DNA from: Stenotrophomonas sp. 169
Lineage (GTDB): Bacteria > Pseudomonadota > Gammaproteobacteria > Xanthomonadales > Xanthomonadaceae
Direction: 5' to 3'
DNA: 64,000 nt
NCBI RefSeq assembly: GCF_014621775.1
Contig: NZ_CP061204.1
Location: 702,501-766,500 of the forward strand
Numbering within the stretch: position 1 is the first letter of the stretch; each line of letters opens with the position of its first letter. The position numbers were made by a program, and so were the translations under genes. The notes beneath the pieces are model-generated. The model did not search any database. It was not told the origin of the DNA and saw only the letters and a program-made list of their open reading frames with translations. This document shows, piece after piece, positions 18,011 through 25,735 of the stretch.

Positions 18011-18838
18011 TCAGCTGCGCAGCAGCTTCAACACCGACGTTGTGGGCTTGGCCAGGTTCAACGTGTAGAAATGCAGGCCCGGCGCGCCGCCGTCCAGCAG
18101 GCGCTGGCACAACTGGGCCACCACCTCCGACCCGAACGCCCGGATGGCCGTGCTGTCGTCACCGTAAGCCTGCATCTTGCGGCTGATCCAGCGCGGGATC
18201 TCCGCACCGCACTGCTCAGAGAAGCGGCGGAGCTGGCTGAAGTTGGAGATCGGCATGATGCCGGGCACGATCGGTACCGTGACGCCAAGACGGTGTACGG
18301 CATCGACGAAGTGGAAGTAGGCGTCGGCGTTGTAGAAGTACTGGGTGATGGCCGCATCGGCGCCCGCATCCACCTTCGCCTTGAAGTGCTTCAGGTCGGT
18401 CAGCGCGTCGGCTGCCTGTGGATGCGTTTCCGGATAGGCGCCCACTTCGATGCGGAAAGCGTCGCCGTGCTCGGCGCGGATGAAATCGATCAGCTCGGCC
18501 GCATAGCGCAGGTCGCCGGGATGGCCCATGCCGGAGGGGAGGTCGCCGCGCAGGGCGACGATGCGGGTGCAGCCGATGGCGCGGTACAGCTTGAGCAGCT
18601 CGCGTATTTCCTGGCGGCTGCCGCCCACGCAGGACAGATGCGGTGCAGACTCGAAACGGTGGTGCTGCTTGAGGTGGCGTACGGTCTCGGAGGTATAGCT
18701 CAAGGTGGACCCGCCTGCACCGAACGTACACGACACGTACTCGGGCGCGAAGCTGCGCAGTTTGGCCGCCGTACGGTCCAGCTGGCCGCGCTGTTCGTCG
18801 GTCTTGGGAGGATAGAACTCGAAGCTGAGAGAAGTCAT
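18011..18838 (-). CDS. metF: 5,10-methylenetetrahydrofolate reductase MetF
   Basis: FAD enzyme of 275 aa that makes 5-methyl-THF for methionine synthesis. The TIM-barrel motifs FEFYPPKT, SCTFGAGGSTLSYT, ALRGDLPSG, AITQYFYN, PGIMPISNF and GLHFYTLN are in the expected order. The frame is open upstream to 19084, but ATG 18838 gives MTSLSFEFYPPKT, the family start. A TATAAT -10 box and a 14-bp palindrome sit just upstream, so it has its own regulated promoter. Related methyl-cycle genes ahcY and metK lie within 12 kb. Confidence 0.97.
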   Translation of the reverse strand: MTSLSFEFYPPKTDEQRGQLDRTAAKLRSFAPEYVSCTFGAGGSTLSYTSETVRHLKQHHRFESAPHLSCVGGSRQEIRELLKLYRAIGCTRIVALRGDLPSGMGHPGDLRYAAELIDFIRAEHGDAFRIEVGAYPETHPQAADALTDLKHFKAKVDAGADAAITQYFYNADAYFHFVDAVHRLGVTVPIVPGIMPISNFSQLRRFSEQCGAEIPRWISRKMQAYGDDSTAIRAFGSEVVAQLCQRLLDGGAPGLHFYTLNLAKPTTSVLKLLRS

Positions 18839-18865
18839 GGCGATAGCGGCAGCGGGTTTGCGCTC

Positions 18866-18889
18866 ATTATATCTCTCCATCGCGATGGA
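18866..18889 (-). promoter_or_regulatory. metF promoter with overlapping 14-bp palindrome
   Basis: On the minus strand TATAAT occupies 18871-18866, 27 bases before the metF ATG. Directly upstream is the perfect palindrome TCCATCGCGATGGA (18889-18876), lying in the spacer between -35 and -10 where a repressor would block polymerase. The symmetry suits a small dimeric repressor such as an ArsR-type methyl-cycle regulator; that identity is inference. Confidence 0.6.
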
Positions 18890-19221
18890 TATGCAAGTCG
18901 TCAAGGTCGGGGCAGCGCGTGGCAGCCGTCTCGTGGCATTGCACGTTTCCTGATGGACTGGCTCGGGGCGTACTGGGCAGGATGTGCAGGTCGGTGACGT
19001 GGAAGCACCGGCCGGGATTGGAGTCCTGTTACCTTTCGAAATTGGCTCTGTTTTGCCCCCTGGGCACGGCGGAGAATGCATCACCGCGCCAGCTCTCTGG
19101 CGGGCGATGCGTGGGGATACTATCCGCCGGTTTTTTTCGTTAGGTCCGGTACTCCAACCCGCATCGTCCGCCGCCTCGCGCCCTGGCGCAGGCGGCCTCC
19201 ACGTTAGCGAGGCTCAACCCC
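18890..19221. other. Gene-free region between metF and the HTH gene
   Basis: 332 bp without a convincing ORF. Visible features are a T-run (GGTTTTTTTCG near 19130) and a strong hairpin at 19170-19196: arms GCCGCCT / AGGCGGC, a bulged C, then GCGC / GCGC. The hairpin lies 25 bases upstream of the next ATG and may be in its 5' leader. No toxin-like ORF is present. Confidence 0.5.
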
Positions 19222-19644
19222 ATGACGGATCCCGCTCTCCCTGTTGCGCGCCTGCGTTCGCTGATCGGTGATGACGTGCGCGAACTTGCCACCGAGGTGG
19301 CCCAGCACCTTGAACGCCTTCTGGAACGCAACGGCATGCGCGATCCCACGGGCCTGCGCGCCGCTGTAGAGCAGGAAAGGCCGCGCACCCCCTTGGACAT
19401 CGCCAATCATCTGGATGCCTGCATCTTTGAAAGCGGCGGTGATCCCGGAACCTTGGCCGAGGCGTTGCGGGATGTGACCGATCCCGGCGACCTGCGCCGC
19501 ATCGCACAGGCCTGTGGGCTCTCCTTCGATGTGCTGCAGCGGCAGCTGTCCGGCCGCCGCACGCTGACCTTCAGCACGGTGCTGGGCGCCCTGCGCGCGC
19601 TGGGTGTGGAGCTGCGCGTCAGCGTCGGCACGCCTGTACCCTAG
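19222..19644 (+). CDS. Orphan addiction-module antidote-like HTH protein
   Basis: 140-aa protein. Residues about 70-138 (DPGTLAEALRDVTDPGDLRR through LSGRRTLTFSTVLGALRALG) match the pattern of the HI1420-type probable addiction-module antidote family, a Cro/C1-like HTH that pairs with an HI1419-type RelE-like toxin. The N-terminal 65 residues form an extra charged helical segment (VRELATEVAQHLERLLERNG) not usual in that family. No toxin ORF lies on either side. It is followed after 30 bp by the DUF3228 gene in the same direction, probably one transcript. A stand-alone DNA-binding role is inferred. Confidence 0.7.
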   Translation: MTDPALPVARLRSLIGDDVRELATEVAQHLERLLERNGMRDPTGLRAAVEQERPRTPLDIANHLDACIFESGGDPGTLAEALRDVTDPGDLRRIAQACGLSFDVLQRQLSGRRTLTFSTVLGALRALGVELRVSVGTPVP

Positions 19645-19674
19645 GCCTACGTTTCCCGCCCCGCCGTGCCTGCC

Positions 19675-20232
19675 ATGTCCATCGTCCTGACCGAGTTCGC
19701 CCGTCCCCGCCTGTTCCCGCGCAAGCCCCGCGCCAACACCATTCAGGACTGCACGGCCGAGCAGTTCGTGCAGCACCTCAACGGCCACGCACCCTTGACG
19801 GTGCTCGAGGGCTACGCGCCGTTCTGCAGACTCTTCGTGTATGAAAACTGGACAAGCACCCGCTGCCTGACCGTGCCCATCACCGAGCAGAACCAGCACC
19901 TGCTGCGCAGCGGATACGAAGCGCGCAATCGCGACGAGTTGCCGGTGCTGGTCCGCTGGTTCGAGGGCGTGGAGTCGCCGGTGGCGAACTATCTGGTGGT
20001 GATTCTGTACAGCGCCGAGCAGCTGGCAAAGGAAGGCTCACCGATCGATGCGGAGTGGGGCATCGTCGGCTGCATCTACACCGCCGAGCCGGAAGAAGTG
20101 CCGATGGCACCGATCACCATGATGCGCAACGCGCTGGGCGTGGAGGAGGGCGGATCCGGCGTGCCGCTGGACCGCGATGCCTACGCGCGAGCGGTCACGT
20201 TCTGGGACAGCAACGCCAACTGGCGCCCATGA
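19675..20232 (+). CDS. DUF3228 family protein
   Basis: 185-aa soluble protein of unknown function that matches the DUF3228 pattern, with RNTIQD-like ANTIQDCTAEQFVQHLNGH near the N-terminus, then PFCRLFVYENWTST and AEWGIVGCIYTAEPEEVPM, and a C-terminus rich in MRNALG..GVPLDRDAY. No signal peptide, membrane segment or catalytic motif is evident. The frame opens at a GTG (19666), but ATG 19675 gives the better start MSIVLTEFARP. The spacing suggests co-transcription with the upstream HTH gene. A composite repeat begins 29 bases after its stop. Confidence 0.8.
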   Translation: MSIVLTEFARPRLFPRKPRANTIQDCTAEQFVQHLNGHAPLTVLEGYAPFCRLFVYENWTSTRCLTVPITEQNQHLLRSGYEARNRDELPVLVRWFEGVESPVANYLVVILYSAEQLAKEGSPIDAEWGIVGCIYTAEPEEVPMAPITMMRNALGVEEGGSGVPLDRDAYARAVTFWDSNANWRP

Positions 20233-20261
20233 CCCGCCGTCCCCTTGATACCGGAACGCCC

Positions 20262-20362
20262 TGGTAGCGCCGAAGGCGGCGGCAGGAGCCGCCGCCAACG
20301 TCGCTTGCGACGGCCCGCAGGGTGCCGGTCAGGACGACCGGCATAGCCACGCTCGGCGAGCG
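20262..20362 (+). repeat. Composite repeat, copy 2, with AGGA-loop hairpins
   Basis: Nearly identical to 17151-17251 and in the same orientation. The first hairpin is GGCGGCGGC-AGGA-GCCGCCGCC (20275-20296), where A-T of copy 1 is replaced by G-C. The CGTCG hairpin and TGCCGGTC-AGGAC-GACCGGCA are unchanged. It lies in the 3' region of the DUF3228 transcript. Confidence 0.85.
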
Positions 20363-20797
20363 CCCCGCGCGGCGCCCTGCGCCCTGCCGGCTGGACGTGT
20401 AGAAGCTGCCGCTGCGCTCGCCGAGCACGGCTCGGCGCTACCCACGATGCGCGCAGGCGGGATGCGTGCGTGCCGATCAGCGGCGCCACCAACGATGCGC
20501 GCAGGCGGGAAGCGTGTGGGCCGATCAGCGGCCCTGGTAGCGCCGAGCCACGCTCGGCGAGCGCCCCGCGCGGCGCTCTGCGCCCTGCCGGCGGGACGTG
20601 TAGAAGCCGCCGCTGCGCTCGCCGAGCACGGCTCGGCGCTACCCACGATGCGCAGGCGGGATGCGTGCGTGCCGATCAGCGGCTCTGGTAGCGCCGAGCC
20701 ACGCTCGGCGAGCGCCCCGCGCGGCGCTCTGCGCCCGGCCGGCTGGACGTGTAGAGGCCGCCGCTGCGCTCGCCGAGCACGGCTCGGCGCTACCATG
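20345..20797. repeat. Tandem SMAG array upstream of ybaK (151-bp period)
   Basis: Three tandem units of GTAGCGCCGAGCCACG..GCTCGCCGAGCACGGCTC..GCTACC fill the space between the DUF3228 gene and ybaK; with the composite repeat no other gene fits in 20233-20802. Units starting at 20536 and 20687 are 151 bp apart and almost identical. The first unit lacks its own GTAG head, taking over from the composite repeat, and carries an extra inner duplication of GATGCGCGCAGGCGGG (near 20444 and 20493). Confidence 0.88.
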
Positions 20798-20802
20798 GCG
20801 CG

Positions 20803-21270
20803 ATGACGCCCGCCATCAACCTGCTCAAGCGCGAAAAGATCGATCACACCGTGCGCAGCTACGTCCATGACACGCACGCGGATTCTTTCGGTCACGAGGC
20901 GGTGGAAAAGCTGGGACTGATGCCGGAACAGGTGTTCAAGACGTTGGTGGTCAGTACCGAGGGCCACGAACTGCTGGTCGCCCTCGTGCCCGTGTCCGGG
21001 CAGCTTGATCTGAAAGCATTGGCGCACAGCGCAGGTTGCCGTAAGTGCGAGCTCGCCCATGTCGACGCCGCGCAGCGCGCGACAGGGTATCTGGTCGGTG
21101 GCATCAGTCCGCTGGCGCAGAAGAAGCGGCTGCGTACGTTCATCGATATCAGCGCCGATTCGCTGGCAACACTGAATGTCAGTGCGGGACGGCGCGGCCT
21201 GGAAGTGGAGCTGGCGCCGGGTGATCTGGCGCGGCTCACCCGTGCGGTGTTCTGCGCGATCGGACGGTAA
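20803..21270 (+). CDS. ybaK: Cys-tRNA(Pro)/Cys-tRNA(Cys) deacylase YbaK
   Basis: 155-aa editing enzyme of the YbaK/ProX fold that hydrolyses misacylated Cys-tRNA(Pro). The signature VFKTLVVSTEGHELLVALVP, the conserved lysine in FKTL, and VGGISPLAQKKRLRTFID near residue 105 are all present. The start codon is 6 bases after the end of a SMAG array (GCTACC at 20792-20797) with no Shine-Dalgarno, so its initiation region consists of repeat sequence. It is convergent with ahcY. Confidence 0.93.
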   Translation: MTPAINLLKREKIDHTVRSYVHDTHADSFGHEAVEKLGLMPEQVFKTLVVSTEGHELLVALVPVSGQLDLKALAHSAGCRKCELAHVDAAQRATGYLVGGISPLAQKKRLRTFIDISADSLATLNVSAGRRGLEVELAPGDLARLTRAVFCAIGR

Positions 21271-21349
21271 TGCCGAGCGGCGCACGGTGGCAGCGGCTCC
21301 CGCCGATGCCTTCGGCGCTCGCGTGTTCGACAGGCACAACGGCAGTCCT

Positions 21350-21380
21350 CAAACAGAAACGGGCGCCCGAAGGCGCCCGT
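21350..21380 (-). terminator. Rho-independent terminator of ahcY
   Basis: On the minus strand, stem ACGGGCGCC / GGCGCCCGT with TTCG tetraloop followed by TTCTGTTTG, 29 bases after the ahcY stop. It sits between convergent ybaK and ahcY and may serve both, but the T-rich side favours ahcY. Confidence 0.85.
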
Positions 21381-21408
21381 CCGTGGATCATCGCGGTGAA
21401 CCGCTGGA

Positions 21409-22854
<1,446 letters not shown>

Positions 22855-22893
22855 TCATTGCTCCGGTTGTGGACGAGCGGTTGCTCGTATCTA

Positions 22894-22962
22894 GCCGGGC
22901 GCCGTTTTACATTGCCATCCTCCGAGCCTGGCCGGGTTGTCCGGTCGCAGCGCCCCTCGGCA
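22894..22962 (-). ncRNA. SAH riboswitch upstream of ahcY
   Basis: Read on the minus strand, the leader has CCGAGGGGCGCTGCGACC, then CCAGGCTCGG, then GGCAATG and finally CGGCGCCCGGC. These are the landmark elements, in order, of the SAH-responsive riboswitch that activates ahcY and related genes when S-adenosylhomocysteine builds up. GCGC near the 5' side can pair with GGCGCC at the 3' end, and CCGAG with CTCGG, consistent with the known pseudoknotted fold. About 40 bases separate it from the ahcY ATG. Confidence 0.92.
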
Positions 22963-22975
22963 GGGGAAGATGCCC

Positions 22976-22981
22976 ATTATA
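22976..22981 (-). promoter_or_regulatory. -10 box of the ahcY promoter
   Basis: Consensus TATAAT on the minus strand, 14 bases upstream of the riboswitch, so transcription should start almost at its 5' end. The -35 is weak: TTGGGG lies 15 bases further upstream. Confidence 0.75.
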
Positions 22982-23071
22982 TCGCGGCCCGGGGGGCCCC
23001 AACCATCGGCAGGGTGTGAACGGCGCGGCGGCTGTTAAGGTCGGGGTTCAACAAGCAACGAAGGGGTAGTC

Positions 23072-25576
23072 ATGAGCAAGCGTGTGCGGCGTACGGGCCG
23101 ATGGAAGGGGGCGGTGCTGTCGATGGCGTTGCTGGCGGTCATGCCGACCACGTGGGCCGCGACCCCGCAGGTGACAACGGCCAGTGCCGAGGTCGCCGGC
23201 TACCAGCTTCCCTCCGCCGCGTTGCAGGCGGTCGTCGACCAGCCGCGCGCACCCGGCTTGTTCCTGTCGCCGCAGCGCGACCTGGCCGCCATGCTGCAGA
23301 TGCCGCCGCTGCCGTCCATTGGCGTGGTGGCGCAGCCCGAGCTGAAGCTCGCCGGCCGCCGCATCAACCCGCGCACGTTCTCCGACAGCCGCTTCAGTTA
23401 CGGTGCGAAGCTGTGGCTGATGGGCATCGGGGACGGCAAGGACCGGCAGATCAGCGGGCTGCCGCCCGTGCTGTCTGTTGCCAGCTTGGCGTGGTCACCG
23501 GATCAGAAGTGGCTGGCCTTCAACCAGGTCGATCCGGCGAGTGGCGCCAATGAGCTGTGGCTGGTGGACGTGGCCAACGCCAGCGCACGGCGCCTGCGCG
23601 GTGACCTGAATACCGTGCTCGGCGATGGCTACCAATGGCTGCCGGACAGTCGCGGCCTGCTGGTGATGAGCCGCCTTGCCAACGCAGGGGCGCCACCGTC
23701 CAGCGATGTCGCCCCCACCGGCCCGGCCGTGCAGCAGACCAGTGCGGGCGCCGGTGTGGTGTCCATCCGCACCTATCAAGACCTGCTGAAGAACGAAGCC
23801 GACGCCCGGTTGTTCGATTACTACGCCACCAGCCAACCGACCGAGATCGGTCTGGACGGACAGGCCAAGGCGGTGGGCATGGCCGGTGTCTACCTCGGCC
23901 TGAGCCTGTCGCCTGATGGCGGCTACCTGCTCAGCCAACGTGCGCAGCGGCCCTATTCCTACGTGGTGCCGGTGAGCAGCTTCCCACGCCGCATCGAGGT
24001 GCTCGACCGCGGCGGCAAACTGGTCCACACCGTCGCCGTGCGGCCGCTGGTGGAAGGCCTGCCGACCGGCAACGACGCCGAGGTGACCGGCGTGCGGGAC
24101 ATCAGCTGGCGCGCAGATGTGCCGGCAACCCTGGTATGGGCCGAGGCGCAGGACGGCGGCGACCCGAACCGCGAGGCGGCGATCCGCGATGCGGTGCTGA
24201 TGCAGGCCGCACCGTTCGACAAACCGCCGGTGACGCTGGCGCAACTGGGTAGCCGCTATGCCGGCATCACCTGGGCGCGCGGTGACCTGGCCCTGCTCAA
24301 TGAAGCGTGGTGGAAGACGCGCCGCAGCAAGACCTGGCTGATCGCCCCGGATGAGGCAGCGACCGATCCGAAGTTGCTGTTCGACCGCGATGCACAGGAC
24401 CGATACAGCGATCCGGGCAAGCCGGGCACACTGCGCGATGACAACGGCCGCGCGCTGCTGCAGACCAGCGCCGATGGCAACAGTATTTACTTCTATGGAG
24501 CCGGTGCATCGCCGGAAGGCGACCGGCCGTTCCTTGACCGCTATGAGCTGGCCAGCGGCAAGACCACGCGGCTCTTCCATTCGCAGGCGCCGACGTACTC
24601 GGTACCCATCGCCCTGCTGGGTGCTGATGCATCGTCGCTGTTGTTCACCCGCGAGAGCCCGGAGCAGCCCGCGAATTTCTACGTGCAGCCGCTGGGTGAC
24701 GCTGCCGTTGGCGTGGCACCGCGCGCGCTGACCACCTTCGCCCATCCCTTGCCGGCACTGCGGGCTGTCAGCAAGGAACAGATCCGCTACAAGCGGAAGG
24801 ATGGCGTTGACCTCACTGCAACGCTGCTGCTGCCACCGGGGTATGACCCCAAGCGCGATAGCCCGCGGCCGCTGCTGATGTGGGCCTACCCGGGCGAGTA
24901 CAAGAGTGCGGCAGCCGCAAGTCAGGTCACCGGCTCGCCCTATCTGTTCAACGCCATCAGCTACTGGGGTCCGCAGGCGTTCCTTGCGAAGGGCTATGTG
25001 GTGCTGGCCAGCCCGACCATGCCGATCATCGGCGAGGGCGACAAGGAGCCCAACGATACGTATCTGGAGCAGCTGGTTTCCAACGCACAGGCCGCGGTGG
25101 ATGAAGTGGTACGGCGCGGCGTAACCGACCGCGACCACATCGCCATCGGCGGGCACTCCTATGGTGCCTTCATGACGGCCAACCTGTTGGCCCACAGCCG
25201 CCTGTTCAAAGCCGGCATCGCCCGTAGCGGTGCCTACAACCGTACGTTGACACCTTTCGGTTTCCAGGCCGAGGAGCGCAATTACTGGCAGGCGCAGGAC
25301 ACCTATCTGAAGATGTCGCCCTTCAACTACGCGGGCAACATCAAGGACCCGATCCTCTTCATCCACGGCGTGGACGACAACAACTCCGGCACCTTCCCGA
25401 TGCAGAGCGAGCGCATGTTCGCGGCAGTGAAGGGGCTGGGAGGGACCTCGCGGCTGGTGATGCTGCCCAACGAATCGCACGCGTACCGCGCACGCGAGTC
25501 GATCATGACCATGCTGGCCGAGAGTGAGCGCTGGCTGGAACAGACCATCGGCAAGGGCGAGCGCATCGGCCGGTGA
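23072..25576 (+). CDS. Exported S9D prolyl-oligopeptidase-family peptidase (glutamyl endopeptidase-like)
   Basis: 834-aa serine peptidase with a Sec signal peptide (MSKRVRRTG..LLAVMPTTWAA). A beta-propeller-type N-terminal region (to about 560) precedes an alpha/beta-hydrolase domain with GGHSYGAF (Ser696), GVDDNN (Asp near 768) and NESHAYRARESI (His803). The run ARSGAYNRTLTPFGFQAEE closely resembles plant chloroplast glutamyl endopeptidases and their bacterial relatives (subfamily S9D). A periplasmic role in peptide breakdown is inferred. It is divergent from ahcY. Confidence 0.88.
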   Translation: MSKRVRRTGRWKGAVLSMALLAVMPTTWAATPQVTTASAEVAGYQLPSAALQAVVDQPRAPGLFLSPQRDLAAMLQMPPLPSIGVVAQPELKLAGRRINPRTFSDSRFSYGAKLWLMGIGDGKDRQISGLPPVLSVASLAWSPDQKWLAFNQVDPASGANELWLVDVANASARRLRGDLNTVLGDGYQWLPDSRGLLVMSRLANAGAPPSSDVAPTGPAVQQTSAGAGVVSIRTYQDLLKNEADARLFDYYATSQPTEIGLDGQAKAVGMAGVYLGLSLSPDGGYLLSQRAQRPYSYVVPVSSFPRRIEVLDRGGKLVHTVAVRPLVEGLPTGNDAEVTGVRDISWRADVPATLVWAEAQDGGDPNREAAIRDAVLMQAAPFDKPPVTLAQLGSRYAGITWARGDLALLNEAWWKTRRSKTWLIAPDEAATDPKLLFDRDAQDRYSDPGKPGTLRDDNGRALLQTSADGNSIYFYGAGASPEGDRPFLDRYELASGKTTRLFHSQAPTYSVPIALLGADASSLLFTRESPEQPANFYVQPLGDAAVGVAPRALTTFAHPLPALRAVSKEQIRYKRKDGVDLTATLLLPPGYDPKRDSPRPLLMWAYPGEYKSAAAASQVTGSPYLFNAISYWGPQAFLAKGYVVLASPTMPIIGEGDKEPNDTYLEQLVSNAQAAVDEVVRRGVTDRDHIAIGGHSYGAFMTANLLAHSRLFKAGIARSGAYNRTLTPFGFQAEERNYWQAQDTYLKMSPFNYAGNIKDPILFIHGVDDNNSGTFPMQSERMFAAVKGLGGTSRLVMLPNESHAYRARESIMTMLAESERWLEQTIGKGERIGR

Positions 25577-25593
25577 CCGGAGCGTGATGCATC

Positions 25594-25656
25594 TGACGGC
25601 CAGCGGCCGTCACTACCGACGCGGCGGCCGTCTGTATCGAGGCCGCGGCCGTCACC
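25594..25656. repeat. GTAG-type repeats with TGACGGCC core
   Basis: The palindrome TGACGGCCAGCGGCCGTCA followed by CTACC (25594-25617) is followed by two degenerate copies (GGCGGCCGTC and GGCCGCGGCCGTCA). The core differs from the GCCGAGC and GCCGAC classes. It occupies the leader region of ppc. Confidence 0.8.
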
Positions 25657-25735
25657 GTTGAAACCAACCGTCGGCACGCAATTGAACTGCGCTACGCTTG
25701 GTACAGGCTCCTGGCTTGAGGTTCGTGCGTCGCCG

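Noticed and set aside
18839..18900. SAH riboswitch in front of metF
   Set aside because: The leader between the -10 box and the ATG is only about 20 bases and lacks the CCGAGG, CAGGCTCGG and GGCGCC blocks seen at ahcY.
18900..19221. A toxin gene partnering the antidote-like HTH gene
   Set aside because: ORFs on both strands here have no RelE/HI1419-like pattern and odd composition; downstream is DUF3228, not a known toxin.
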